From [Actinomadura] parvosata subsp. kistnae (lineage in GTDB: Bacteria; Actinomycetota; Actinomycetes; Streptosporangiales; Streptosporangiaceae), in assembly GCF_900323885.1 (NCBI RefSeq), contig NZ_OOHJ01000022.1:744001-808000 (forward strand): 64,000 nucleotides of DNA. The letters run 5' to 3'. This document shows, piece after piece, positions 56,207 to 64,000 of the stretch. Position 1 is the first letter of the stretch. Every line of letters starts with the position of its first letter. Below the pieces are notes generated by a model. The model did no database searches and was not told the DNA's origin. It saw nothing but the letters and a program-made list of their open reading frames with translations. The position numbers and the translations under genes were made by a program.

Positions 56207-58488
56207 TGCGTAAGCTCCTCGGCCTCGCCGCCCTCGCGGCGGGGCTGATCACCCCCCTCCCCGCCGCCGCACCCGCCGCTGGGCAGGCGGCCCCCACCTA
56301 CTCCAACCCCGTCTCGGCCGGGGTCGTGGACACCTTCCCCGACCCCACGATGATCCGCGCCCAGGACGGCCTCTGGTACGCCTACGGCACCCAGAACCCC
56401 GTCTTCAACAGCAAGGGCGAGGACGGCGAGCGCATCCTGCCGATCCTGCGCTCCGCCGACATGGTGACCTGGGAGTACGCCGGCGAGGTGTTCACCCCGC
56501 AGACCAAGCCCGCCTGGCACGGCGACGCCCGCCTGTGGGCGCCCGACATCCGCTACATCGGCGGCACCTACTACCTGTACTACTCGCTGGCCAGCGGCGA
56601 CCTCGGCCTGGCCACCGCCCCCACCCCGACCGGCCCGTGGACCGACCGCGGCGACGTGCTGCCGGCCGCCACCCAGGCGGGCTGCCCCACCGGGCACATC
56701 GACCAGGCCCAGTTCACCGACGCCGACGGCGCCCACTACATGTACTGGGGCAGCTACGACGTCATCTGCGTGGCCCGCATGAACGCCGACGCCACCCTCG
56801 TCCAGGGCACCGCGACGCAGATCGCCAGGGGCCGCCGCATGGAGGGCGGGTACGTCGTCCGCCGCGGCGGCTACTACTACCTGTTCTACTCCGACGCCGG
56901 CTGCTGCGACGGCGCCTACAGCGGTTACCAGGTCAAGGTGGGCCGCTCCACCAGCCCGTCCGGCCCGTTCGTGGACGACGAGGGCGTGGACCTGATGGAG
57001 CCGACCAGCAAGGGCGCCATCGTCGTCGGCGCCAACGGCAACAAGTGGGCCGGGCCGGGCCACAGCGGCTTCCAGACCGATCTGTCCGGCCAGGACTGGC
57101 TCGTCTACCATGCCATATCCACCGCCGACCCCGACTTCCCGCCGGTCGGCGGCGGGCGGCTGGCCGCGCTGAGCAAGCGGCCGCTGCTGATCGACCGGCT
57201 CGACTGGATCGACGGCTGGCCGGTCGTGCGTGCCGGGGCCGGGCCGTCCGAGGGGGCCCAGCCGGCGCCGGTGACCTCGTACGAGGTGGGCGGCACGTTC
57301 GGCGAGGGCTCGCTGGCCGGCTGGCGGGCCGAGGGCGGCGCCTGGACGGCCGCGACGGAGCGGGACGCCCACGGCTACGCCTCCTTCAGCGGCGGCCTGT
57401 CGTACCTGGCGACGGCCCGCAGGACGGCCTCCGCCGACGTGCGCGCCCAGGCCGACCTGCGGGTCTCGCGGGGTGCGGCGGGGCTGACGCTCGCGTACGT
57501 CAACCGCAACAACCACGTGGTGGCCTGGCTGGACAAGGACCGCGGCGTGCTCGTCACCGACGTCGTGATCGGCGGGCGCAGCCGCGGCGAGCAGGTGACC
57601 GCGCTGCCCGCCGGGTTCGACCACGACACCTGGCACACGGTGTCCGCCGAGCTGCGCGGCACCGAGCTGTCGGTGCAGGTGAGCGCCGACCGGCTCGGCG
57701 ACCCGGTCGCGGAGCAGCGGCGCACGCTGCCGCGCGCCGCCGCCCGGCCCGGCTCGGCCGGCGTCGCGGCACGCGGGCGGGCCGACGCCGACAACGTGGG
57801 CGCCGCCCAGCTGTACCGGCCGGTCACCCAGCGGGTGCCCGAGCCCGCGCCCGGCGAACTGCTGCCCGAGTTCAGCGACGAGTTCGACGGCGACGCTCTC
57901 GGCCCGGCCTGGCAGTGGGTGCGCGGGCCCGCCGCCGGCGTGAGCGTCGCGGGCGGCACGCTGACCTGGCCCACCCAGAACGCCGAGCTGCACCTGGCCA
58001 GCAACACCGCCTCCGTGCTGTGGCGGCCGGCGCCGGAAGGCGACTACACGGTCGAGACGAAGGTGCGCTTCGCGCCCACTCAGGCCGCCCAGCAGGCCGG
58101 GCTGCTGCTGTACGAGAACGACGACCGCTACTTCAAGATGGCCCACAGCGCGCTGCCGCTCCAGCGGGGCAACGGGGTCGTGCTGCAGATGAGCGAGTTC
58201 GGCAAGGAGGGCGAGCGGCCGACGACCACGCCGCCGATCGCCGTCGCGAACGGGCCCATGTTCGGCGGGCCCGCCGCGGAGACGATGTGGCTGCGGCTGT
58301 CGTACCACTACGACGCCGCCAACCGCGAGAACGAGGTGCGCGCGGCCACCAGCCGCGACGGCCAGCGCTGGGTGCGCAACGGCGTCTGGACGCTGCCCGC
58401 CAAGGGCCCGCTCAAGATCGGTCTCGTCTCGATGAACCGGACGGGCGCGGTCGCCGCGTTCGACTACGTACGGACGTATCGCGACTGA
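56206..58488 (+). CDS. Secreted GH43 glycosidase with DUF1349-type C-terminal domain
   Basis: 760 aa from the ATG at 56206 (TGATG overlap with the sulfatase). Signal peptide at about 1-26. The five-bladed GH43 propeller has the catalytic base Asp in DTFPDPTMI, HGDARLWAPDIRYIGGTYYLYYSLASG, the pKa-modulating Asp in TGHIDQAQFTDADG and the acid Glu in GRRMEGGYVVRRGGYYYLFYS. After about 345 come a beta-sandwich part (AGLTLAYVNRNNHVVAWLDKD) and a DUF1349/laminin-like C-terminal domain (FSDEFDGDALGPAWQWVRG). GH43 removes arabinose or xylose (or galactose) units. Last gene of the ROK operon; a terminator follows. Confidence 0.9.
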   Translation: MRKLLGLAALAAGLITPLPAAAPAAGQAAPTYSNPVSAGVVDTFPDPTMIRAQDGLWYAYGTQNPVFNSKGEDGERILPILRSADMVTWEYAGEVFTPQTKPAWHGDARLWAPDIRYIGGTYYLYYSLASGDLGLATAPTPTGPWTDRGDVLPAATQAGCPTGHIDQAQFTDADGAHYMYWGSYDVICVARMNADATLVQGTATQIARGRRMEGGYVVRRGGYYYLFYSDAGCCDGAYSGYQVKVGRSTSPSGPFVDDEGVDLMEPTSKGAIVVGANGNKWAGPGHSGFQTDLSGQDWLVYHAISTADPDFPPVGGGRLAALSKRPLLIDRLDWIDGWPVVRAGAGPSEGAQPAPVTSYEVGGTFGEGSLAGWRAEGGAWTAATERDAHGYASFSGGLSYLATARRTASADVRAQADLRVSRGAAGLTLAYVNRNNHVVAWLDKDRGVLVTDVVIGGRSRGEQVTALPAGFDHDTWHTVSAELRGTELSVQVSADRLGDPVAEQRRTLPRAAARPGSAGVAARGRADADNVGAAQLYRPVTQRVPEPAPGELLPEFSDEFDGDALGPAWQWVRGPAAGVSVAGGTLTWPTQNAELHLASNTASVLWRPAPEGDYTVETKVRFAPTQAAQQAGLLLYENDDRYFKMAHSALPLQRGNGVVLQMSEFGKEGERPTTTPPIAVANGPMFGGPAAETMWLRLSYHYDAANRENEVRAATSRDGQRWVRNGVWTLPAKGPLKIGLVSMNRTGAVAAFDYVRTYRD

Positions 58489-58496
58489 GATCCGAG

Positions 58497-58522
58497 CCCC
58501 CGGTGGCTTCCGTCACCGGGGG
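58497..58522 (+). terminator. Hairpin at the end of the ROK-GH43 operon
   Basis: CCCCCGGTG (58497-58505) and CACCGGGGG (58514-58522), perfect 9-bp stem with an 8-base loop, 8 bases after the GH43 stop. Confidence 0.8.
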
Positions 58523-58603
58523 CGATTCCCGTTCTGCGAAACGTGTCCCCTCCGGTGCGTCCGGTGTGCTTGACTCCCGCCTGGTGACCTCTTGGGAGGG
58601 TTC

Positions 58604-59548
58604 ATGGGGGAGTTGGTGGGGATCGACCCCCGCGGTGCGCACGAGCTGATCCGCCGGATGGAGGCGGTGAAGGCGTTCGTGGGCCGGACGCGGCCCGGGC
58701 TCGACGCGGCGATCGCCGAAGCGGGCCAGGACTGGGCCGGCCGCCAGGGCACGACGGCGCTGCACCGCACGTGGGCGTTCCTCGACGAGTCCCAGCGGGA
58801 CCTGAAGTGGCGGATCGACACGGTGGAGCAGCTCGTGCCGGTGCGCGAGCGCGGCCTGCTGACGGCGGCCTTCCCGTTCGACGCGGAGCCGGAGGCGCGG
58901 CGCGCGGCCGAGCAGACCGCCGCCGCCCTCCGCACGGCCCTCGCCACCCCGGACCCGACCGGCCAGGCTCTCGACCAGGTCCTCTCCCCCGCCGCCGCCC
59001 AGGTCGCCGACCCGGCCTACGCCGCGGCGCTCCTGGCGGCGCTCGGCCCGGCGCTCTTCGTCCGCGCCCTGCGCCTCCTGACCGAAGCGGGCGCCGGAAC
59101 GCCCGGCGCACCGCAGGACGCGAGTGGCGCGCACAGCGTGGCGGGCTCGGGTGCCAGGTTGCTGACCAGGGCTTTCGCCAGTGGGGAGCGGACCGGGCGG
59201 CTCGGGGACGAGTGGCGGGCGGTGGCGGAGACGGCGCCGCCGGGCGTGCTCGGCGCGCTGGTCTCGCTCGCCCCCCAGTCCGGAACGTTCCTCAACCAGG
59301 CGGCGCTCACCCTGCTCGGCCGGCCGGACCCGCCCCACGACGTGCACGGCCTCGTCACGGCCTACGCCGCGAACCCGCTGGCGTTCCAGCAGTTCCTGGC
59401 CGAGCACCCCCGCGAGAGCGCGACCCTGCTGGCCGCCGGTGATCCGGCCCTCCAGGAGGCGCTGGACGCGGCGCTCGAGCCGGGCGTGGGCGCGGAAGGG
59501 CTGCGGGCGCGGGCGTGGGCGAACGTCCGGGGCAGCTCGGGCGGCTGA
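58604..59548 (+). CDS. WXG-type protein with unknown C-terminal domain (satellite T7SS-like)
   Basis: 314 aa from the ATG at 58604, with GGGAGGG upstream. Residues about 1-95 form a helical hairpin with a W-A-G turn (EAGQDWAGRQGTTALHRTW). A second helical part follows (ALLAALGPALFVRALRLLTEAG) and then a domain (LVTAYAANPLAFQQFLAEHPRESATLLAAGDPALQEAL) with no recognised family. It is 22 kb from the T7SS core and is followed two bases later by a small WXG-like gene. It may be a secreted effector with its partner. Confidence 0.65.
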   Translation: MGELVGIDPRGAHELIRRMEAVKAFVGRTRPGLDAAIAEAGQDWAGRQGTTALHRTWAFLDESQRDLKWRIDTVEQLVPVRERGLLTAAFPFDAEPEARRAAEQTAAALRTALATPDPTGQALDQVLSPAAAQVADPAYAAALLAALGPALFVRALRLLTEAGAGTPGAPQDASGAHSVAGSGARLLTRAFASGERTGRLGDEWRAVAETAPPGVLGALVSLAPQSGTFLNQAALTLLGRPDPPHDVHGLVTAYAANPLAFQQFLAEHPRESATLLAAGDPALQEALDAALEPGVGAEGLRARAWANVRGSSGG

Positions 59549-59550
59549 CG

Positions 59551-59844
59551 ATGCCGACCAGGGACCAGTTGCTCCGCGAGGCCGCCGACAAGGAGGCGCT
59601 GGCCGTCACGTTCCTGCGTTACGCCAGGGCGCTGCCGGAGGCGCTGGAGGGCCTGCCGGCGCGCCCGTCCGATCACGAGACCTTCTGGCGGGGCCCGGCC
59701 GCGCAGCGGTTCGTCACGCAGGTGATCAGGCTGCGCGGGGAGCTGGACGATTTGGAGGACGCCTGCCTGGCCACCGCCGAGAGCCTGCGCCGCCGCGCCC
59801 GGCGGCTGCGCGAGCAGGCCGCCCAGGTCGCCGGCCCGGCCTAG
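59551..59844 (+). CDS. Small WXG-like partner protein
   Basis: 97 aa from the ATG at 59551, two bases after the previous stop. Helix-turn-helix with a W-R-G turn (HETFWRGPAAQRFVTQVIRLRGEL) and an Arg-rich C-terminal helix (AESLRRRARRLREQAAQVAG). Length and motif suit the WXG100 superfamily. Likely secretion partner or chaperone of the 314-aa protein. It converges with the ABC permease at 59850. Confidence 0.7.
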   Translation: MPTRDQLLREAADKEALAVTFLRYARALPEALEGLPARPSDHETFWRGPAAQRFVTQVIRLRGELDDLEDACLATAESLRRRARRLREQAAQVAGPA

Positions 59845-59849
59845 AGGTT

Positions 59850-60656
59850 TCAGTGGGTGCCCACGTCCGACGACAGCCGCTGGGCGAGGTAGACGGGGAT
59901 CAGCGAGGCGACGATGAGCGCGGCGGCCACGACGTTCACCACGGGGGCCTGGTTCGGCCGGAAGAGGTTCTCGAAGATCCAGATGGGCAGCGTCCGCACC
60001 CCGGCCCCCGCCGTGAACGTGGTCACGATGATCTCGTCGAACGACAGCGCGAACGCCAGCAGCCCGCCCGCCAGCAGCGCCGACCGGATCAGGGGGAACG
60101 TCACCAGCCGGAACGTGGTGAAAGGCCCCGCCCCGAGGTCGGCCGACGCCTCCTCCAGGCCGATCCCCGTGCGCCGCAGCCGCGCCAGCACGTTGTTGTA
60201 GACGGTCACGACGCAGAACGTGGCGTGCCCGACGACCACGGTGAACAACCCGAGCCCCACCCCGAACGGCTCCAGCACGGTACGGAAGGCGTTGTTGAGC
60301 GCGATGCCCGTGACGATGCCGGGCAGCGCGATGGGCAGGATGATCACCAGCGAGACGGCCTGCCGTCCGAAGAAGCGGTGGCGCTGCACGGCGAAGGCCG
60401 CCATCGTGCCGAGCACCAGCGCGATCGCGGTGGCCCCGAGCCCGGCCCGGACGGAGGTCCAGAGCGCCTCGCGCACCCCGGAGGAGGCCCAGGCGGCGCC
60501 CCACCACCGCAGCGTCAGCCCGGCCGGCGGCCAGCCGAAGGTGCGGTCGGCGTTGACGGAGTTGAGCAGCACGACGGCCAGCGGCACGTAGATGACGGCG
60601 AGGCCGGCCGCGAGCGCGAGCCGGAGCAGCAGCCGGGCCGGCCGGGACAGGTTCAC
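59850..60656 (-). CDS. ABC importer permease, PotC-like
   Basis: 268 aa from the GTG at 60656 (overlaps the TGA of the other permease). Six membrane helices; the EAA loop reads GIGLEEASADLGAGPFTTFRLVTFPLIRSALLAGGLLAFALSFDEIIVTTF, typical of PotC in spermidine/putrescine-type importers. Last gene of a four-gene unit. Confidence 0.92.
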   Translation of the reverse strand: MNLSRPARLLLRLALAAGLAVIYVPLAVVLLNSVNADRTFGWPPAGLTLRWWGAAWASSGVREALWTSVRAGLGATAIALVLGTMAAFAVQRHRFFGRQAVSLVIILPIALPGIVTGIALNNAFRTVLEPFGVGLGLFTVVVGHATFCVVTVYNNVLARLRRTGIGLEEASADLGAGPFTTFRLVTFPLIRSALLAGGLLAFALSFDEIIVTTFTAGAGVRTLPIWIFENLFRPNQAPVVNVVAAALIVASLIPVYLAQRLSSDVGTH

Positions 60657-61483
60657 AGGCTCTCCAGGGCGCCGGTGCGGCGCACGGCCGCGAGGTAACC
60701 GAGCATGACGACGACGGGCACGGTGGCCACGGCGGCGGCGAACGGCAGGTCGCCGGCGGCGCCGATGTTGTCGTAGACGACGTTGCCGATGAGCTGGCTC
60801 CGCCCGCCGACGATCTTGACGGCGATGTAGTCGCCCAGCGACAGCGAGAACGTGAAGATCGACCCGGCGATCACGGCCGGGAAGGTCAGCGGCCACACGA
60901 CCGTACGGAAGACCTGCCAGGAGCGGGCGCCGAGGTCGCCCGCGGCCTCCAGCAGCGAGCCGGGCAACCGCTCCAGCCCCGCGTAGATGGGCAGGATCAT
61001 GTACGGCAGCCACAGGTAGGCCAGCGTCAGCACCGTGGCGGTCAGGCCGAAGCCCCAGCCGAGCAGCCCGCCGGACGACAGCATCACCCGCCACGCGTAC
61101 GCCTTGACCAGGTAGCTCGCCCACAGCGGGGTCAGCACGGCGATCACCAGCCAGCGCCGCGTGCGCGGCCCGGCCAGCTTGGCCATCGCGAACGCCATGG
61201 GGAAGGCCACCACGAGGTCGATGGCCGTCACCGCGAGCGCCACCCCGACCGAGCGCAGCACGATCGTCCGGTAGACCTCGCCGGTGGCCAGGTCCAGGAA
61301 GTTCGCCCAGGTGAACGTCCGGTTCAGGGTGCCGGTGAAGGTGTCCACCGAGTGGAACGCGGTGACGAGCAGCGCCGCCAGCGCCCCCAGGTACGCCAGC
61401 CCGAGCCAGGCCAGCGGCGCCGACAGCAGCAGCGCCAGGCGCACCCCCGCCCTGCGGTGCAGGAAGGCGCCGGCCCGGCTCAC
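60653..61483 (-). CDS. ABC importer permease, PotB-like
   Basis: 276 aa from the GTG at 61483, which overlaps the stop of the binding-protein gene (GTGA). Six membrane helices; EAA loop LPGSLLEAAGDLGARSWQVFRTVVWPLTFPAVIAGSIFTFSLSLGDYI. It pairs with the PotC-like permease to form the membrane channel of a polyamine-type importer. Confidence 0.92.
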   Translation of the reverse strand: MSRAGAFLHRRAGVRLALLLSAPLAWLGLAYLGALAALLVTAFHSVDTFTGTLNRTFTWANFLDLATGEVYRTIVLRSVGVALAVTAIDLVVAFPMAFAMAKLAGPRTRRWLVIAVLTPLWASYLVKAYAWRVMLSSGGLLGWGFGLTATVLTLAYLWLPYMILPIYAGLERLPGSLLEAAGDLGARSWQVFRTVVWPLTFPAVIAGSIFTFSLSLGDYIAVKIVGGRSQLIGNVVYDNIGAAGDLPFAAAVATVPVVVMLGYLAAVRRTGALESL

Positions 61484-62679
61484 CCCTTGATCTCCGTCCA
61501 GGCCCGCGTCCAGGCGGCGTAGTCCTTGCAGGTGACGTTCGTGCGGCCGTCGAGGCACTGGGCGATCGGGGTGGTCCAGTAGTGCACCTTGGAGAAGTAC
61601 GCCTCGTCGGTGGCGTGGAAGGTCGCGCAGTGCTGGGGGTCGGCGGTCTCCGCGCACGCCTTCGCGTTCGACGGCGCCTCGCCGAAGTACTCGGCGACCT
61701 GCGCGTTCGCGGTGGGCGAGATGATCCAGTCCAGCCACCGGTACGCGCAGTTGGGGTGCGCGGCCCTGGCGGCCACCATCCACGTGTCGGACCAGCCGGT
61801 CGCGCCCTCCTTCGGCAGCACGGCCTCGACGGGGGCCCGCTCGCTCTTGGCCACGTTCACGATGACCTGCCAGGTGGTGCCGACGACCGAGTCGCCGCTC
61901 TTGAACGCCTGGATCTCCTTGGTGTAGTCGGACCAGTACTCGCCGACGACCTGCTTCTGCTGCTTGAGCAGGTCCACGGCGGCCTGGAACTGCCGGTCGT
62001 CCAGCGCGTACGGGCTCCTGATCCCGAGGTCGGGCCGGGTGGCCATGAGGTAGACGGCGGCGTCGGCGAGGTAGATGGGCGAGTCGTAGGCCGTGACCTT
62101 GCCCTTGTAGGGCGAGTTCGGGTCGAAGACGACGCTCCAGGAGTCGGGGGCGGGCCTGACCGTGTCGGTGCGCCACATCAGCAGGTTGGCGCCGCGGCCG
62201 TGCGGCACCCCGTACGGGACGCCGTTCACGGAGTTCCACGGCTTGCTCTTCAGGCCGTCGAACACGTCGGTGTAGTTGGGGATGAGGCTGGTGTTGACCG
62301 GGGCGACGGTGCCGGCCGCGATGAGGCGCAGCGAGGCGTCGCCGGAGGCGGAGACGGCGTCGTACTGGCCGGTGCGCATGAGCGCGACCATCTCGTCCGA
62401 GGTGCCGGCCACCTTCACGTTCACCTGGCAGCCGGTCTCCTGCTCGAACGGGGTGACCCAGTCCACCTTGGGGTCGTTGCTCCCGTCCTCGACGTAGCCG
62501 GCCCACGCGACGAGGTCGACCTGCCCCTCGCCGGTGCCGAGGGCCTGCGGGGCGCTCAGCCGGGGCGGGACGAACCCGCTCTGGCCGGGGGCGGGGGCGC
62601 CCGTGGTGGGGGTGGTGCCGCCGCAGGCGGCGGCGAGCGCGAGGGCCGCCGCCGCGAGGGCCGATCCGATCCGTCGCAT
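61480..62679 (-). CDS. ABC substrate-binding lipoprotein, PotD-like
   Basis: 399 aa lipoprotein with lipobox ALAAAC (Cys at about 19). The PotD-type fold is shown by VDLVAWAGYVEDGSNDPKVDWVTPFEQETGCQVNVKVAGTSDEMV, MRTGQYDAVSASGDASLRLIAAG and TWMVAARAAHPNCAYRWLDWIISPTANAQVAEYFG. Several Cys pairs in the C-terminal part (ACAETADPQHCATF, CLDGRTNVTCKD) are more than usual and may be disulfides. The substrate may be a polyamine or another cation; not certain. Confidence 0.9.
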   Translation of the reverse strand: MRRIGSALAAAALALAAACGGTTPTTGAPAPGQSGFVPPRLSAPQALGTGEGQVDLVAWAGYVEDGSNDPKVDWVTPFEQETGCQVNVKVAGTSDEMVALMRTGQYDAVSASGDASLRLIAAGTVAPVNTSLIPNYTDVFDGLKSKPWNSVNGVPYGVPHGRGANLLMWRTDTVRPAPDSWSVVFDPNSPYKGKVTAYDSPIYLADAAVYLMATRPDLGIRSPYALDDRQFQAAVDLLKQQKQVVGEYWSDYTKEIQAFKSGDSVVGTTWQVIVNVAKSERAPVEAVLPKEGATGWSDTWMVAARAAHPNCAYRWLDWIISPTANAQVAEYFGEAPSNAKACAETADPQHCATFHATDEAYFSKVHYWTTPIAQCLDGRTNVTCKDYAAWTRAWTEIKG

Positions 62680-62713
62680 GGCCTTCTTCTCCTCCGGGGT
62701 CGCGAGGTGGTGG

Positions 62714-63748
62714 TCAGGTGATGGCGAACTCGTGGCGCCGCTGCCACACGAGCCGGACGCGGGCGCCTCTCAGGCCGAGCACCTCCATGGAGGAGACCTG
62801 GAGGTTCTGCTGGAGGGCGATCAGCCGGCCGCCGGCGTCGAGGTCCACGACGAACCGGGTGGCGGGGCCCGCGTACACGACCTCCGCGACCGTCCCCGCC
62901 GCCGAGCGCTCGTCGGGGCCGGCCAGGGCGTCCGCGCCGGGCACCACGCGCAGCTTCTCCGGCCGCACGCTGTACGTGCCGGAGCGGCCGAGCAGCTTCT
63001 CGGCGGCGGCGCCCGCGATGAGGTTGGACGTGCCGACGAACCCGGCCACGAACGCGGTCGCGGGCCGCTCGTACACCTCGGCGGGCGTGCCGACCTGCTC
63101 GATCCGGCCCCGGTCGAACACCGCCACCCGGTCGCTCATCGTCAGCGCCTCCTCCTGGTCGTGCGTGACGAACAGGAACGTGATGCCGACCGCGCGCTGC
63201 AGCTCCTTCAGCTCGACCTGCATCTCCTCGCGCAGCTTGAGGTCGAGCGCGCCCAGGGGCTCGTCGAGCAGCAGCACGCGCGGCCGGTTGACCAGCGTCC
63301 TGGCCAGCGCGACCCGCTGCCGCTGGCCGCCGGAGAGCTGGGCCGGGCGGCGGGACTCGAAGCCCGCCAGCCGCACCGAGCGCAGCGCGGCCAGGGCCCG
63401 CTCGCGCCGCTCGGCCTTGGGGACCTTCTTCACGCGCAGGCCGTACTCGACGTTGGCCAGCACGTTCATGTGCGGGAACAGGGCGTAGTCCTGGAAGACG
63501 GTGTTGACGTCGCGCTCGAACGGGGCCAGCCGGGTGACGTCGGCGCCGCCCAGCTCGATCGTGCCGGCCGTGGGCGGCTCGAAGCCGGCGATCATGCGCA
63601 GCACCGTGGTCTTGCCCGATCCGGACGGCCCCAGCATCGCGAAGAACTCGCCGTCGCGGACCTCCAGATCGATCCCGTCGACGGCCGTGACCGGCCCGAA
63701 CTCCTTGCGCAGCCCGCGTAAGCCGACGGCTGTCTCACTGCCTGGCAT
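62714..63748 (-). CDS. ABC importer ATPase, PotA-like
   Basis: 344 aa from the ATG at 63748; the ATG at 63760 is less likely because CATATG (63758-63763) looks like the -10 box of a leaderless mRNA. Walker A LGPSGSGKTTVL, Q-loop FQDYALFPHMNV, signature LSGGQRQRVALARTL, Walker B VLLLDEPLGALD, H-loop VTHDQEEAL, and a C-terminal TOBE domain (YSVRPEKLRVVPG). It heads the polyamine-type ABC operon. Confidence 0.94.
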   Translation of the reverse strand: MPGSETAVGLRGLRKEFGPVTAVDGIDLEVRDGEFFAMLGPSGSGKTTVLRMIAGFEPPTAGTIELGGADVTRLAPFERDVNTVFQDYALFPHMNVLANVEYGLRVKKVPKAERRERALAALRSVRLAGFESRRPAQLSGGQRQRVALARTLVNRPRVLLLDEPLGALDLKLREEMQVELKELQRAVGITFLFVTHDQEEALTMSDRVAVFDRGRIEQVGTPAEVYERPATAFVAGFVGTSNLIAGAAAEKLLGRSGTYSVRPEKLRVVPGADALAGPDERSAAGTVAEVVYAGPATRFVVDLDAGGRLIALQQNLQVSSMEVLGLRGARVRLVWQRRHEFAIT

Positions 63749-63752
63749 AACC

Positions 63753-63769
63753 TGAAACATATGATTTCA
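63753..63769. promoter_or_regulatory. Inverted repeat TGAAA-N7-TTTCA between ATPase and GntR genes
   Basis: Five-base arms around CATATGA, overlapping the presumed promoter of the PotA-like gene and lying 64 bases before the divergent GntR-family gene. It could be the GntR operator linking the two, but the match is short. Confidence 0.35.
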
Positions 63770-63832
63770 AAGGTTTTGCGACAAGGGCGGCTCCTGTATC
63801 AATGTCGTTGACGTCGGAGAGGTGGGGGGGCG

Positions 63833-64000
63833 ATGGGCGCGAGTGGATCCCACCCGGCCGTGTTCGCGCCCGTAGGAGGCGCCGGCCGGGTGGACGCGGT
63901 CGTGCGCCGCCTGTCCGACGCCATCGCGCTCGGCCTGCTGGCCGACGGGGAGCAGCTGCCCAGCGAGGCCGAGCTGGCCGCCCGGCTCGGCGTCTCCACG
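63833..64000 (+). CDS. GntR-family regulator, N-terminal part (cut by window edge)
   Basis: First 56 codons, with GGAGAGG upstream of the ATG at 63833. After a short leader (GASGSHPAVFAPVGGAGRVDAV) comes the GntR winged-helix start VRRLSDAIALGLLADGEQLPSEAELAARLGVST. The effector domain lies outside, so the subfamily (FadR-like or other) is unclear. Divergent from the polyamine-type ABC operon, which it probably regulates. Confidence 0.88.
   Translation, partial: MGASGSHPAVFAPVGGAGRVDAVVRRLSDAIALGLLADGEQLPSEAELAARLGVST

Noticed and set aside
60653..62506. A 617-codon fusion of binding protein and permease
   Set aside because: The N-terminal half is a shifted reading of the PotD-like gene; the GTGA overlap at 61483 gives the proper permease start.
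63753..63769. TGAAA-N7-TTTCA as another copy of the GAAA-N-TTTC operator
   Set aside because: The spacer is seven bases, not one, so the half-site spacing does not fit the same regulator.

Overview
The window is very GC-rich DNA with GTG/ATG starts, many ATGA/GTGA stop-start overlaps, several apparently leaderless genes, and families typical of filamentous actinomycetes: a DUF574 methyltransferase, a DUF397-like protein, an actinobacterial type VII secretion system (T7SS), an AA10 lytic polysaccharide monooxygenase and a fungalysin. A Streptosporangiales-type genome (Nonomuraea-like) is my inference; no rRNA or tRNA is present to test it. I see no tRNA, rRNA, insertion sequence, CRISPR array or phage module.

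Left flank (1-9520): the start of a secreted AA10 enzyme; a three-gene sensor operon (histidine kinase, degenerate kinase-like partner, LuxR-type regulator); a PP2C-like phosphatase lacking a metal-binding Asp; a leaderless DUF574 methyltransferase; a membrane endonuclease/exonuclease/phosphatase-family protein; a GH3 glycosidase split by a one-base deletion; and a DUF397-like protein. GAAA-N-TTTC palindromes lie upstream of both the AA10 and the GH3 genes and may form one regulon.

Core (about 9521-36327): a T7SS locus. EccB, EccC, EccD and the mycosin MycP are clear; EccA and EccE are not seen. Around them lie at least nine WXG100/ESX-like or larger WXG-type substrates, including one fused to a transglycosylase (SLT) domain. 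Accessory genes are two YbaB/EbfC proteins, a pseudokinase with an extracellular FN3 domain, a TgpA-like transglutaminase whose Cys-His-Asp triad is replaced, a DUF58 protein (no MoxR seen), and a repeat-sensor/FN3 membrane protein. The locus is unusually rich in short tandem repeats, two of which duplicate translation-start regions.

Middle (36400-47800): a methyltransferase, a secreted serine hydrolase, a small secreted K/W-rich protein, an amidohydrolase behind a duplicated 18-bp operator, a fungalysin, a divergent TetR/MFS pair with two GGAGCGATCGCTCC operators, an ABC ATPase - 48-aa protein - FMN reductase cassette, and a small monooxygenase.

Right flank (47812-64000): a glycan and sulfate-ester island. 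A secreted GH35 beta-galactosidase is divergent from a tightly overlapping operon of ROK repressor, SsuABC/TauABC-type importer, cytoplasmic sulfatase and secreted GH43-DUF1349 enzyme; together they suggest use of a sulfated, arabinogalactan-like substrate. Then come a satellite WXG gene pair, a polyamine-type ABC operon (ATPase, binding protein, two permeases) and the start of a GntR regulator. The T7SS locus with several catalytically degenerate enzymes and the sulfatase/GH island are the two most interesting systems.
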